Assembly: GCA_009767595.1 (NCBI GenBank) | Contig: VSDK01006302.1 | Coordinates: 60,293 to 124,292, forward strand | Length of the DNA stretch: 64,000 nt | DNA from: Symbiodinium kawagutii | Lineage: Eukaryota > Sar > Dinophyceae > Suessiales > Symbiodiniaceae | Direction of reading: 5' to 3' | In this document: in pieces, positions 32,595-44,212 of the stretch | How positions within the stretch are numbered: position 1 is the first letter of the stretch | Layout: each line of letters begins with the position of its first letter | Program-made: the position numbers and the translations under genes | The notes under the pieces: model-generated | Told to the model about the DNA's origin: nothing | The model's database searches: none | The model's input: the letters and a program-made list of their open reading frames with translations, nothing else

Positions 32595-34196
32595 TTAGAA
32601 TTGGAACACCTCCGCTGGTCCTGGTCCTTGTCCTTGCTCAATGTCTGGGCCTTCCACGCATCTCACTCGTTCCACTCTTTCCATGCTCTTGCTCTTGCCA
32701 ACAAAATTGTCAAAGGTGTTGCTCTTGCTGAGGAAGTCTTGCATCTTTGGGTGGTCCTCAAAAGCCAAGGCCAGCATTTGGCCGCTCTTGCGACGCTGTT
32801 TGGGCTCCGAGCCATCGCTCTTGGGACTGTCAACGCTGCTAAGAGTGGACGATCGGCCCCGGGGTTGCTCTGATTGATTGCTGGGCCGAAACTTCTCTGA
32901 CCACATAGGGCCCAGAAGGCTGCCAACACTGGACGCAACACTGGAAGCAACACTGGACACACTCAACCTGGCGGGTTGAGGCTCAGCGGGCTCAGCATCC
33001 TCAAAAGGCTTGGAGGCATAGATGGACTTTGAGCCAAACCTCTTGTTGGTGGGTGCTGACACTGCCATCACTTGCTGCGAGATTCGGCCTCCTTCGCTCA
33101 GAAGGTACTGAGGGGGGAGGTAGACCTTCACGTCTTGGCGGCAGGCCGCCAACAGCAACAATGCAGTGGGTGGATGATTTCCACTTCTGCAAAGAGCTGA
33201 AGCCAACTCTTCCTTTGAGAATCCTTGGCAAACATCACAGTAGGTCTTCTGTCTGCGAAGGAATCTTGCCAAAAGTTCAGGATCAGGTTGAGCTGCCTCC
33301 ATCACTTCAGAAAGGGCTGTGTCCACACGCTCCTCGAAGCTCTTCAGCAACTCCTGACGTGCATTTTGCACCCAGCGATGAGCCAGGAGGCCAGTCTTGA
33401 ACAGCTGAGGCAACCTGAATCCCGAAGGCTTCACCTGTCCAGACTCAACGTACTTGCTGAGCATAGCATCCATGAGCTTCTTGTACTTCGGGATGTGGCC
33501 AGGTTTCTTCGCAGCATCCTTTTCCTTGAACAAGCAATAGGCCGTGAGGATATTGCAGTTGCATATCTCGAGGTAGTAGCCATCTGGGTCTCTCACGAAG
33601 TACTGAGTAATCTTGCCCTGGCTGTTTTCGAAGGCCTCCACCATGTTCAGTTTGGTCTTCTTGGGATCTGGCGCTGAAATGTTCTGCCTGAAGGGCACCT
33701 CAAACTCCAAAAGCTTCTCCAAGACCTTGTGCGGATCGTCGGTCTCCAGGGCAATGTGTGACACAATGAGATCACGCCCGGTGGGTGCATTGGGCACTCC
33801 TTTGATCAAGTGCAACTCCAAGTTTCCCATGGTCAACCATGCGCCATGACGATCAAAGTTGGGTCTTTGAATTTGTTGGAAGCCAATGATCTCAGTGTAG
33901 AAGGCCAATGAACGGCCCACATCGGAGACGATGATGGCGATGTGGTTCACACTTCGGATGAGATCGCCCATGCCCTGGCGTTGGATGTCAGGATTCCAGT
34001 GGAGGTGAGGCAGGGCCTGCGTTTTGGCTTCTGGCGACTGGCGGAACCCCAACCCGACAACGAGGGCAATCAACACGTTGCTTGTGATGAGGACTGCAGG
34101 CACCGTCCTGAAATCGAAGTTCAAAACCATCACCAGCTCCACTGCTGTGAGAACACACCATCCAAGTACTCCGAGAAGCATCTTGGCTTGGGACAT
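32595..34196 (-). CDS. VOC (glyoxalase-like) domain membrane protein, intronless
   Basis: A complete 533-codon ORF with ATG and TAA and no intron. Residues about 6-27 and 33-51 are hydrophobic and likely form two membrane helices, placing the rest on one membrane face. Residues about 83-213 form a VOC (vicinal oxygen chelate) domain like the plant glyoxalase-I-like family: HIAIIVSD with H85, FDRHGAWL, LELHLIKG with H129, VSHIAL with H147, and VRDPDGYYLEICNC with E210. These four positions fit the usual metal ligands. Whether it acts on methylglyoxal-glutathione or another substrate is unknown. Residues about 230-380 are helix-rich and unassigned; about 400-500 is Ser/Pro/Arg-rich and probably disordered. 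Context: same-strand exons lie on both sides (31,521 and 34,593), so it seems nested in an intron. Intronlessness in an intron-dense region suggests retroposition. The start Met directly precedes the membrane segments and is plausible. Confidence 0.85.
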   Translation of the reverse strand: MSQAKMLLGVLGWCVLTAVELVMVLNFDFRTVPAVLITSNVLIALVVGLGFRQSPEAKTQALPHLHWNPDIQRQGMGDLIRSVNHIAIIVSDVGRSLAFYTEIIGFQQIQRPNFDRHGAWLTMGNLELHLIKGVPNAPTGRDLIVSHIALETDDPHKVLEKLLEFEVPFRQNISAPDPKKTKLNMVEAFENSQGKITQYFVRDPDGYYLEICNCNILTAYCLFKEKDAAKKPGHIPKYKKLMDAMLSKYVESGQVKPSGFRLPQLFKTGLLAHRWVQNARQELLKSFEERVDTALSEVMEAAQPDPELLARFLRRQKTYCDVCQGFSKEELASALCRSGNHPPTALLLLAACRQDVKVYLPPQYLLSEGGRISQQVMAVSAPTNKRFGSKSIYASKPFEDAEPAEPQPARLSVSSVASSVASSVGSLLGPMWSEKFRPSNQSEQPRGRSSTLSSVDSPKSDGSEPKQRRKSGQMLALAFEDHPKMQDFLSKSNTFDNFVGKSKSMERVERVRCVEGPDIEQGQGPGPAEVFQF

Positions 34197-34592
34197 GGCT
34201 CGAAGAGACTGGCTGCTGGAAGGTGGAATCTTAACTCATGCAGTTCAAGCAATTAGTGTTATCAATATGATCCTCATTTCTATTGGTTGCCAATGAAGCA
34301 AATAAATAGTAACAGTAATAAAGAAAGAAAATGAAGAATCACTACTTGATGTAAGCAAGTGCCAAAATGCTGAGCCAAAAAGAAGTTGCGATGGCATTGC
34401 GACCGATTGCATTGCGTCTCGCGTTCGAAGGTTGGCCGATCTGGAATTGAATATTCTCTCTCGGCGCCCTTGTTTTCACAGGGAAACCAACTATTCAAAG
34501 GTTTTCTCAAAATAGGCAACCCCAAAGATTTCGTTCAATAGAACGACTAAAGGATGACAACTGGGGGTACTGCTCTGAGAAGCCAGCAGCAC

Positions 34593-34709
34593 AGCATCAT
34601 GGGCATCGAGTAATGCTGTGTCCAGTGTCCCTGCGTTCCCGTCCGGTTGCCCCACCTGCACCGTTTCCTGGAGCTCTTTGTCGGCTCCACCCAGGCATCG
34701 GATTTCTGC
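34593..34709 (-). CDS. Exon of the giant gene, upstream of the nested VOC gene
   Basis: The acceptor GCTGCCAG|GCA and donor GCT|GTGCTG give 39 phase-0 codons: AEIRCLGGADKELQETVQVG, then QPDGNAGTLDTALLDAHDA. Two other open frames have worse composition. No family recognised. Confidence 0.5.
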
Positions 34710-35019
34710 CTGGCAGCTCGTCCGTCATGGTGCCGGTTAGTAGGCAACATCCACACAAGGATGGGTATGTGCACATTGATACGATAAATAGATAAATATA
34801 GATGAATACGATAAAGGATAAATCAAATAGATTTTTAGATATAACCCCAATAATCATAAATCAAGTAGATTAATAAGATTTTCATAATCATACCTAATCT
34901 AATTGGTATGGGGCAAAAATAGCCTTCAAATAGATGAATAAGTTAAATTTTTTACTTAATCAGTTTCGAAGGTTTTTCTGGGCAAACTGAACTCCAAAAC
35001 TCCAAACTGCTCTCGTCAC

Positions 35020-35111
35020 AGCTTCGTCGCCTCCGCGAAGAGCATCCAGCGGTTCTGGTAGCGGAACTCCAAGATGTCCACGTCCTGCGCGGCAGCGATC
35101 ACCGGAGGTTT
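35020..35111 (-). CDS. Exon of the giant gene
   Basis: The acceptor CCATTCAG|AAA and donor AAGCT|GTGACG enclose KPPVIAAAQDVDILEFRYQN, then RWMLFAEATK. The DVDILEF strand is like the DVDIYVTDF strand at 43,611. Strong codon bias and good splice sites. Confidence 0.6.
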
Positions 35112-35798
35112 CTGAATGGCTGCGGGTACTCAAGAAATGGTCGGTTGATTGCGAATAAATACATGGTTAATAGTTTATGATTTATGATTTATGATTAAGC
35201 TAGATGAGATGATTAAACTTAATTAGCGAATACATGATTGATAGTTTATGGGAAAAAACAATGATTAATAGTTTATGGTCTTAATTAGCAAACTGGCTCT
35301 TACAAACATAGCATACTCGTAAGATGTTGCGGTAAGGCACAATCCAACAACTGCCCATGACAAACTCACATCCCTAACGTGATAACCACAGAAAGGAGTC
35401 AACAAGTTGTTGGGCTATCGTGCGATATTCTAACGGCTTCACATGGCTGGTGACATTTGGTACTGATCCATCTCCACTCTTTGGTGCTAATTGGTTCTCA
35501 TCCCCCTATTGACCAACAACTTGGCTAATCATCATCGACTAACCATCAAATCACCTTCAACCATCATTAAGTGACCTGTACACGAAGCCTTAAACCACTT
35601 CAAACGAAGCCTTCAACCACTTCAATCCAGTATGATTACTACACTGCATAGTATGGCCAAATGCTGGATGAGTTGGGAAAATCAAATTTATGGGTCACTT
35701 AATGATGGTTGAGTGGTGGCTTAGTTTATGGGTCACTGCAAGTGACCCTGGATGACACCTTTGCCGTGACCAACCACCGTTGAACCCTCGTCGCAAAC

Positions 35799-35873
35799 AT
35801 CGTTCCTCTCGGGGGTTGCAGTCCTCAGAGATCTTGGCCTCGACCACCACTTCGCCGTCGCGGAGGAAGGAAC
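35799..35873 (-). CDS. Exon of the giant gene
   Basis: The acceptor GCCTGCAG|GT begins GSFLRDGEVVVEAKISEDCN and continues PREER. The donor may be GAT|GTTTGCG (used here) or one about 20 bases further (CLRRGFN). Beta-strand pattern GEVVVEAKI. Confidence 0.5.
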
Positions 35874-37549
35874 CTGCAGGCAACAGGTCATGGTCTGATG
35901 CTTAAAGTCATATGAATTATGAATAGTAGGCATTATGCATATGCATTAATGTTTAGTTATTGTTTAGAACTAAGTAATATGCATTTCTAGTATTAGTTAT
36001 AAACATCTATAGTAGTTTAGTTATAAGTATTGTAATCTTAGTATGTTATTTAAGATGCTATCGAAATGCCCTGTATCAATTACTATAGTCTAGCATAAAA
36101 TATTTCACTGTATAATATACTGTCAAAAAACAATTCTGTAGTAATCTGGTATAGCAAGATATAATGATACTCTAAATAGATAAATATCTTAACACACATA
36201 TATAGATACATATCTATCTAGTAATGCTTTGGAATCATATATTCATATGCAACCCCAATTATAGTAATTACATACTTATTATGGTCCATAGTAATTCTTA
36301 GGTGCACATCAATGGTCTGCTTGGCGTAATCTCATTCGCTAGCCAGGCCTTTGGCAGCATTGCTCCACAGAAACTCGAACCCATGCAACTTGAAAATGTG
36401 GATCTGCGGTTCCATCCGTTGCCGAACTTGTGACTACAAGCGGACTTGAATGCAACCAACACTTCCCAAACGCGCTGAACCCAACAAAAATAACTCATAT
36501 GAATTGATCATCTTCATCAATTGTTCATCAGTTTTGCATAGTTGTCCATGTCTTTCAATGTTTTTCCACGGACAACAATGGTTTCTTTCCGTGCTTCCAC
36601 GTGCTTCCCAGTGCTTCGTTTCACAAAATGCCCAGCAACTTCTGAGCGTCGACTGGGAGACATCCAGCTGGTCCGCGCAGTAGTAACTGAGTGGCTTTCG
36701 CCGTGCTGGGGCAGCTGCCGGCACCGCGAAACACCGAGGAGCTGAGTACACACAGAATTTTCAGCCATCATGAATTGGTAGCCGGGTGATCCTCTTTGGT
36801 GTGTTTGATGTCAATCATCACCAAGCATTCAGAACTTCAATTCCTCATTGTTGGGCGGCTTTAGAGTGCAAGTTGCTTGGGAGTGGCTGCTTTCAGACCT
36901 GTTGACATTGAATCATTTTTGTCGGTGGCAAGTTTTTGATTTCACACTCAATGGAGAAACATGTTCGAGCAGTTGGTTCTTTGATCGCTCTTGGTACTAC
37001 TGTATTTGAGACCAGTCATGGCATCCTCAGCTCAGTCGTATCACGCATGTTTATTGGGTCTTTTGGATTCCACCGTAACCACCAACCAAGAACTTGGAGG
37101 TTGCATCACAAGGTCAGCTTCTGGTCCATTCGCAGCCTCACGTATGTGATTTGGTCAGGATTGTTTTTACCAGCGAGTGTGATGATCACCAGCTCAAATG
37201 AACCAGCCAACCAGCCAACCTGCCCTATCTGCCAACCAGCCAAGGTTGGTGCACAAATGGCTGCCAAGTGGCAATTCATCCGGATTGCCATCGGCTGGTT
37301 TCCAACAGTTCTCTACTACATTCTGGCCGTCGATCCTGTCAGTAGCAGTCCCGGTTTGCAACCTCTTTAGTTTCCGGGGAAGCTGGCCAAAAGTTTGGTT
37401 TCTGCATTCCTCGCATGAAGAACAATGGGGGTTTGTGTAAGCTCCTCGTTTCGGGGCCCATGTTTGGGTTCACCACGTTGCGTGAAGCAAGTTGAGATCA
37501 TCATTTTCCTGTGGCAAGTAGTTGCATTCATTCCTTCGAATGAATTCAC

Positions 37550-37590
37550 CTGTTGGATGAAACAGCGTACTGCGTCTCAGTGACTGGCAC
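37550..37590 (-). CDS. Possible short exon of the giant gene
   Basis: The acceptor TTGGAG|GTG and a good donor AACAG|GTGAATTC enclose VPVTETQYAVSSN. The opposite strand is also open here with some codon bias (TGTSKYRHNARESTDFRF), so strand and exon status are uncertain. Confidence 0.35.
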
Positions 37591-38024
37591 CTCCAAGTAC
37601 CGCCATAATGCCAGGGAAAGCACCGATTTTAGGTTCCAGATTCAGGACGACTTCAACTGGTCATCACAGCAAATCGGAAGGTTACCCCATTGTGAAGTTC
37701 AAAAGGGCCTAGCACCATCAGCACCATTCTCTTTCTTGAAGCTATCTCATGATGAACACCGCCCACAAGTCACAACCAATGAGAAAACAAGAACAACAGT
37801 ATTCTGAACAATCGTCCAACAGTTGAAGATGTTGAAGAATCGAAATCAATCCATAGAACTGATCTACAAGAACATCATCACAACTTATCTAACTACTAAC
37901 TACTTCAATCTCTCTACTTTTATCTCTTCTCAACCTCCTAACTACTGCATTACTGCGAACTCTGACTTCTTCACCTTCTTTTTCTCCTTCCACTGCTGTC
38001 CGCTCTCCTGATGTATTGGAGGAC

Positions 38025-38151
38025 CTCCTCGGGTCCGCTGAAGTCGGTGATGCGAACTTTGAAGGACAGGAAGCACTGCGCGTCGCCGTTCGTCGGGAGG
38101 TTCGTCAGGGTGACGGACGCGCTGCAGCCGGCGAAGGGGCACTGGAGGATC
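38025..38151 (-). CDS. Exon with ITDF motif
   Basis: The acceptor GCTGAG|GAT and donor GAGGAG|GTCCTCC enclose ILQCPFAGCSASVTLTNLPT, then NGDAQCFLSFKVRITDFSG. Three Cys; the strand FKVRITDF matches VDLKITDY (42,334) and VDIYVTDF (43,611). Third positions are very G/C-rich. Confidence 0.65.
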
Positions 38152-38689
38152 CTCAGCTCCGTGGCACGACCAGGGTGATGTCAACCGAGGAGATGAGTCG
38201 ACCGGTGGTGAAATGGTGGTTGAAATGGTGGTCAACCATTAGGAGTGGTGGGTAAAAATGAGCATGAGGATATGGATTACTTGATGACGTGTGCAAATAT
38301 ACAAGCAACAGATGGTCTAGACACGTCCCTAGCCAGAGCTGGCCCGATACAGTTGACGTCTTGTCAACGTATCTCTTGTTGAATCCACCAGAGACTGGTG
38401 CGAAAACGAAAGGTGATACTGAGGAAAATGGTGGGGTAAAATGCTGGCACCGATGGACTTCGTGAAACACATGGTGCTCAGGCGCTCTAATTGGAAGAGA
38501 CTCACTGGTTCAAGTAATTCCGTGGTGAGATTCCTTGGTGATTACTTGGTGATCATGAATTCCTGCTGATTCATGCTGATCTAAGCAGTTGTTGGTAGTG
38601 AACAGCGAGTAGATTAATGGACGCAAACACATAAGAAATGATACTGTCGGTGAACGACAATGCTTGATTTTGGTGAGTAGTAATCGATC

Positions 38690-38690
<1 letters not shown>

Positions 38691-38747
<57 letters not shown>
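38691..38747. repeat. (ATG)n microsatellite
   Basis: About 18 uninterrupted ATG units. Confidence 0.95.
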
Positions 38748-39430
38748 GGTGGTGAGTCATTGCGATTGACAGTGATTGACAGTGATGGATGATGATGATG
38801 ATGATCTATGGTGATGATTGGCGGGTGAGTAACGTGAAATGATAGTGACAACAAGTGAGACATGCTGGTGGATGGGTACACGTGGTCAACATCTACCAAC
38901 CACAATGGCTATGAAGCCATCATAAAGATAAAGCGATATATTCACAAAGGAGGTACCACAAAATCATGACTTCCTCTGTTGAACATGGTTGTTTTGGGAT
39001 GGTTGGGATGGTATGGACACCTCCCCCTCATGGACAGCCTGAAATATGGACATGGTGACAATCTTTCTTGAAACACACTTCACAATGGTCCTATGATCCC
39101 CTATCTCAACTAGTTAATCCAGTTGATTTTGACATTGCTCTGCTTCGCACTTCAGAAACGTAAATCCATGATCGCATGCGTGGGCGGGTCCACAACCAAT
39201 GAATCGTTCTCGTTTGACTCTTGCCATATCACCCCAATCACCCCAATCACCATCCTCGATTCATGTTTCCCACCATGATCATTGCTCAAAATCCGTTCGA
39301 ATCATCCCCAGCTTGACATTTTCCACCTTTGGATGACCTTCACAGGTTGAACCCAAGGAGATGCCAACCAGCCCCATGGCCATGGGCACCACCCCACCCC
39401 CCAACCACCAGGGCACCCGGAGGTCACCAC

Positions 39431-39544
39431 TTCGACCCCGGGCTTGACGATCTCGGTGCTCTGCACGGGGATTTGGTAGTCGCGGTAGTACCGCGTGCGA
39501 GTCCCCAGGTGCAACGCCATCAGCTCGTCCTCGCTCAACTGACG
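39431..39544 (-). CDS. Exon of the giant gene
   Basis: The acceptor CTTCCAG|CGT and donor GAA|GTGGTGACC give 38 phase-0 codons: RQLSEDELMALHLGTRTRYY, then RDYQIPVQSTEIVKPGVE. Clear codon bias. No family recognised. Confidence 0.65.
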
Positions 39545-40308
39545 CTGGAAGACCCAAGCCTAGCGGCGGGTCGCAGGTGGAAATTACCTGTGCAAAAGGT
39601 GGAGATGGAGTGAATTGCCTGGAAATTTGCCTTGAAAAATCATGGACATCAAAAAATCAGCTGGAAAAGGTGGAGATGGGGGTGGATCTTTAGACGGTGA
39701 ACCACAAGGAGTGCTTGAAACATGGCCTGTGGCTTTTAGATGATCTGGTTCACCTGTGGTTTCCGGAAATGTCTCATAGTCTCATACACAAGTAGCCCCA
39801 TATCCCTGTGAGCCACTGCTACGAAGTGCAGTGGTGTTATGCCCTTGTCAGTCCATGAAGAATGATCGCCTTGGTACATCCAAAATCAACACCACTTCAA
39901 TCTCCACAGCTTTTGGCCAGCAAAATCACCAGCAAGGAGTGAAGAAGAACCTTGGTGATGTTCTTAGATGATTCTGGTCTTGAGTTGGTTGCATCCAAAG
40001 AACTATAGAACTACTGTATTATATAATTATCCAAGGTCATAGCCAGTAACATCCAGCTAGTATACCAACACAAGCAATCACCAACAGAACCTTTGTCACG
40101 AACCATCATTCACCGCAATTTCGCTGGCAATCTTGAACCAATCTGTGCCACTCACCGATCATCAGCCAACCATTTATCCACGATATGGTTAAAAATCAGC
40201 TGTGGCTTTATCACCCTATCCTAATATACCCAACCTAGGTGGTATGGTCAGCAATCATCGATCCCAACCCGTGGATATCACCCCGTAGCTGCTAACCATG
40301 CCATCCAC

Positions 40309-40391
40309 CAGGCCGCCATGGGGCGCGCCTGGGAGACGTAGATGCTGGGCGCATCGCCCATGGCTGTGCTACCCATGGCGCCACCCACGGC
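40309..40391 (-). CDS. Exon of the giant gene
   Basis: The acceptor CTCAAG|GCC and donor CCTG|GTGGATGG enclose AVGGAMGSTAMGDAPSIYVS and QARPMAA. The SIYVSQARPMA segment resembles FYTSQALAPD at 44,120. Possibly starts earlier at CTGCAG. Confidence 0.55.
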
Positions 40392-41357
40392 CTTGAGGGT
40401 GGAGCCACTGCAGCTCCTCACAGGAAACCAGGGCTGAGGCCAAGTCACTGTAGGCTCAAAATCAGCTGTTGATTCTCAGTTGATTCAAATGATATGCATA
40501 TTCAATGTATCCATCTGTTGCATAATGTAGATATTCTCGCTGCACTACTTGTGTTCATCATGCTTGTATATTGTATGAGCCACTCATAGAAATTATCGGA
40601 AGCCCATACCAATGCCAATCGGATTTGCTGTATATGTTTGTTGCTTGAAACCAGGGTTGGCTAATTACCGAAATCACCCGCTGGGCCGTCAGTAGTTCCC
40701 TTTACAAGACACGCCATTGTGGAAAGACTATGATATACCAGTGAAATACCGATCTGTTTGTAATTATGTCTCGCTCTCCATTCTGTTGAAGAAATATCCA
40801 CGTCAAATCCATTGCTGCTCTGTGTCCCATACTTTCATTGTAACCCCGGCGTCCGACAGTTGGACAAATCTTTTGGTACTTCATAATCACACGCCCAGTC
40901 TTGTTTGTGGGACCCGCATCATTGTCGATCACTACCAAGCCTAGCAAGCACCATTTCCCACAACTATGAAGCTTATCAACACTTACCGGTCACCATGCAT
41001 GATCAACCAGGATGAAGCAAAATCAACCAATCAATTTCAACCATCCACGTTTCTTGGAGAATTGTTAACCACGATCAACAATAAAAACACCACCAGTTTC
41101 ATCCGTCAGTCTCATCAAACATTTTTCATCCATGATCAACTCCAATCAAGTATAATCGACCATGAATTTCAGCCACCAGTTTCGTAAAACATCAATTTCA
41201 ACAGATTTCATAAGCATCAATTGTATTTAACAGTTTCAACCACATTAGTTTCCACATATTTCATCCATCCATCCATATGCATGTCCATCCCTCCCTCCCT
41301 CCATCGACCAATTCACCAAGCACTTGGGGGGTTGACCCGCAATGGATGACCCACCAC

Positions 41358-41427
41358 GGATCCTCTTCACCGAGCCCAGCGCGTGGATGCTTCCAGACTT
41401 CGGTAAGCCACGGGGCGACGGCATGAC
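41358..41427 (-). CDS. Exon of the giant gene, frame uncertain
   Basis: The acceptor GCCCTCAG|GTC and donor GATCC|GTGGTGGG bound the island. Two frames compete: VMPSPRGLPKSGSIHALGSV and HAVAPWLTEVWKHPRAGLG. GC3 does not separate them. Confidence 0.45.
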
Positions 41428-41848
41428 CTGAGGGCAGCAGGTCCCAAGCAGCTGCGGTAGGATGATCCACTGAGTCAGAAGCGTTGGATAAGTTGGCTAA
41501 GTTGAAATATGGTGAAACACATATTTTCCACACATGTTTCAACTTCGTCAACATGTTGAAAACCAAGTTCCAAACATGCTGAAATCTAAGCTGAGAGTTG
41601 GAACTGGACGGATGACTCCACGGCTATGTTGGCGATGTGAACATTTTTACTATTCTATACTAAGTCTATAGCAACTATACTATCTCTATCTAACTATTCT
41701 ATTCTATGTTAGCTATTTTTGGGCTATCATACTATCTATACTATCTATACTATCTATACCAACTCTATAGCAACTATACCATCCATTTTTGGGCGGCCCA
41801 CACATTCCAGCGGCGGTTGCTATATCAGCACGGCCGCGCTCAAATGGC

Positions 41849-41908
41849 CTTGGCGCAGCTGATGGCTGCGAAGCCGCTCAAGTACATGCCGTCCTTCGCG
41901 TAGGCGTC
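41849..41908 (-). CDS. Exon of the giant gene with probable GC donor
   Basis: The acceptor GCTTCCCAG|GAC starts the phase-0 peptide DAYAKDGMYLSGFAAISCAK. The in-frame stop comes two codons later and the only earlier GT would leave under seven codons, so AAG|GCCATTTG (GC donor, exactly 20 codons) is the best fit. Confidence 0.55.
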
Positions 41909-41982
41909 CTGGGAAGCCGGGCGTTGTGTGAGAGATAACGGGCTCATGATGGCTTGATGACTGCTTTATTGATGGCTTTAAT

Positions 41983-42036
<54 letters not shown>
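41983..42036. repeat. (ATG)n microsatellite
   Basis: About 18 ATG units in the intron just upstream, in transcript sense, of the exon at 41,849. Confidence 0.95.
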
Positions 42037-42333
42037 TAACCAGTCCGGTCACAAGAGCTTAAATCTATTGGAAGTACAGCATTTACAGATTGAATCTTGT
42101 GAGTAAATTGGCATACCATGTCCTACATTGCTCTTATGAGTCAGCGGCTTCATGATCAATCGCACGCACCCGAAACCAACAGGTCATGTTTATTGTAACG
42201 TCATTGGAGATGTTACCCCTATGAACGCCAACTTGCAATTGCACAATCTTTGGGGAGCCGTTTCCACAACCAACTGCTAATTGATTCGCTCATGACAGAT
42301 CTTGACAGACCCTGGCGCTTGCCAAGCATCCAC

Positions 42334-42406
42334 GTAGTCTGTGATTTTCAGATCCACACGAATCGCGCGGTCAGCGCTGGTGCTCAAGACCCATTCATCG
42401 ACATTC
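42334..42406 (-). CDS. Exon with ITDY motif
   Basis: The acceptor ACACCAG|G and donor TAC|GTGGATGC enclose NVDEWVLSTSADRAIRVDLK and ITDY. The strand VDLKITDY is shared with exons at 38,025 and 43,611. Confidence 0.6.
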
Positions 42407-43120
42407 CTGGTGTCATTGTGCGTGCGGGCACACCAAACATGCAGGGCATCTGTGTGTGAACATGACCAGCTTTGCAGTTGCTCTGCGGCACCCTCCATGG
42501 GTACTAGAGGCTGTGAAAAGGTGTGAAGAATTGAAATCATGGTCGCCTTACCTGCTGACCATTGTTGGTGATGTGCCAATTGAGTATCACTGCGGGTGCC
42601 CAATTGTTGCTGGTTCTCATTGGTTTATTGCCTCTGGTTCCATATCTTTGAGTGGGAAATCTGGGGCAGTTCTCGACATGTGGCTGAACCAAAACAGTTG
42701 TTTGATAGTTTTTGAGTCACACCGGCAGTCTAGCTCTCAGCAGAAACCATCCTAACATGCTCACTACTTTGGGGATTCCTATGAAGGTCAACAGTTTGGC
42801 AATCATACCCTTGACACTACTCTACCAAGCACTGCCATCCCCGCAAGATTGGCAATATGTTTTGGTAGCAACAAGCTCCCTACAGTATCCTGTAGCAATT
42901 CATAAACCAGCAGTTTTCATTTCACTCCAACTTCCAAATCAACTTCAACTGTGCCGATTCACCAACTTCTCCCTGTAGCAATTCGAAACTTTGGGGTGTA
43001 AATCCCTATAAGTGATAGAAATCACCCCAGTGAAGTGAGTCATACGCCAACTTTTAAACAGTTCGGGTTCGGGTCCCACCAGCAGCAAAACTTCGCTGTC
43101 AAGGAACTCTTTGTGCACAC

Positions 43121-43220
43121 AATTGTACAATCGATCGAGCTGATTGGCAGCGTCGGGATGACACTCCGTCCGCACGTCGCGCGAATTCACGGGGCTGCCG
43201 CCGCGCACGTTGATCACTTC
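43121..43220 (-). CDS. Exon of the giant gene
   Basis: The acceptor TGCAAG|GAA begins EVINVRGGSPVNSRDVRTEC and continues HPDAANQLDRLYN. The donor is taken as AATT|GTGTGCAC, but coding may extend (KEFLDSEVLLLVG). Strong bias in the first part. Confidence 0.5.
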
Positions 43221-43610
43221 CTTGCAGATTGGTGCACGCTGCAGGTGCCATCGTTGGACAAGCAGTGGGAAACAATAGGTGGGTAAGCCAGGGGCACCAC
43301 ATGTGAAAATAACCAACAAAATTTGTAGAAGACTGTCTTGGTGGTTTTTTGTTGACCTGCTCATCCTGCCATTTATGCATCTCCAAATGCAGTCCCTATA
43401 ATCATGTTTTGTTGTGAACTAGTATCAAATGGCAGCCTTCGCAACAACTGGGGATGCCCCCGACATCATCCAAGAACTTTGACATAATCTACAGAAGTAA
43501 CATTTGCAGCAAACAATCTATGACAATCCAACGATTCCACAGCACCGCCAGTGGTTGATCATGGCCTTCCATTCGCTCCAAACATCGCTGGTACGCCAGG
43601 TTTCAACCAC

Positions 43611-43713
43611 CTCCGGGTTCGCATGCTGCGCGTTGTTGGTGAAATCCGTGACGTAGATGTCCACGTCCAACGCACAGGTCCGCGCGGGATCGCGGGGAAT
43701 GTCGCGGAAAATC
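43611..43713 (-). CDS. Exon with VTDF motif
   Basis: The acceptor CGCCAG|G and donor GAG|GTGGTTGAAACC enclose IFRDIPRDPARTCALDVDIY, then VTDFTNNAQHANPE. CALDVDIYVTDF aligns with CFLSFKVRITDF (38,025): a Cys, four alternating hydrophobics, then TDF. The GTGGTTGA donor is part of the intron-end repeat word. Confidence 0.65.
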
Positions 43714-44119
43714 CTGGCGACGCAAGTGTTTCATCCCTTGACTCTTTTGGGTCTTGATGCGGTTCCCACGGGCTCCTGATCGGGTTTCCCCCATGTCAAC
43801 ATCAAGAATTCACACAAAAACAGCTGAACAGAGTGGCTCTGGATGATTATCACCTGTTGATAGGGGGGTTGTTACAGGCTGGTTCACGGAGATCAAGTAA
43901 TCACACAGCTTGTGACCCTCAACCAGTCACCTAGTGGTATGAAACCAACAAGGTAGCGAGATGCTCAGGTCCTACCAGCTACATCCTAGATTCAGAATAT
44001 CCGACAGTCAACCGATCTCATCTGCAGCTGGTCTTAGCTATGCCCAGATTTCTCGAGTTCCAACATGGTCAACGAGTCAACACTGACAGGTGCAGTGCCC
44101 AGACATGGCCAGGTGGCAC

Positions 44120-44212
44120 TGTGGTGCGACATCCAGGGCTGTCGCAGCCAAAGCTGTGATTGTAGGTCACCACATCGGGCGCCAGAGCTTGGGAGGTGTA
44201 GAAGGTGGTCAT
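44120..44212 (-). CDS. Exon of the giant gene
   Basis: The acceptor GGTGAG|ATG and donor ACA|GTGCCACC give 31 phase-0 codons: MTTFYTSQALAPDVVTYNHS, then FGCDSPGCRTT. An earlier donor, GAT|GTGGTGACC, is possible. The high-side flank (44,221-44,420) is rich in TGATGGTTGACA, the complement of the low-side flank of the next exon. Confidence 0.5.

Noticed and set aside
37553-37807. Plus-strand frame with moderately biased codons (TGTSKYRHNARESTDFRF)
   Set aside because: Tempting, but there is no clear plus-strand splice context and a minus-strand exon with a good donor overlaps it. Left open at low confidence.
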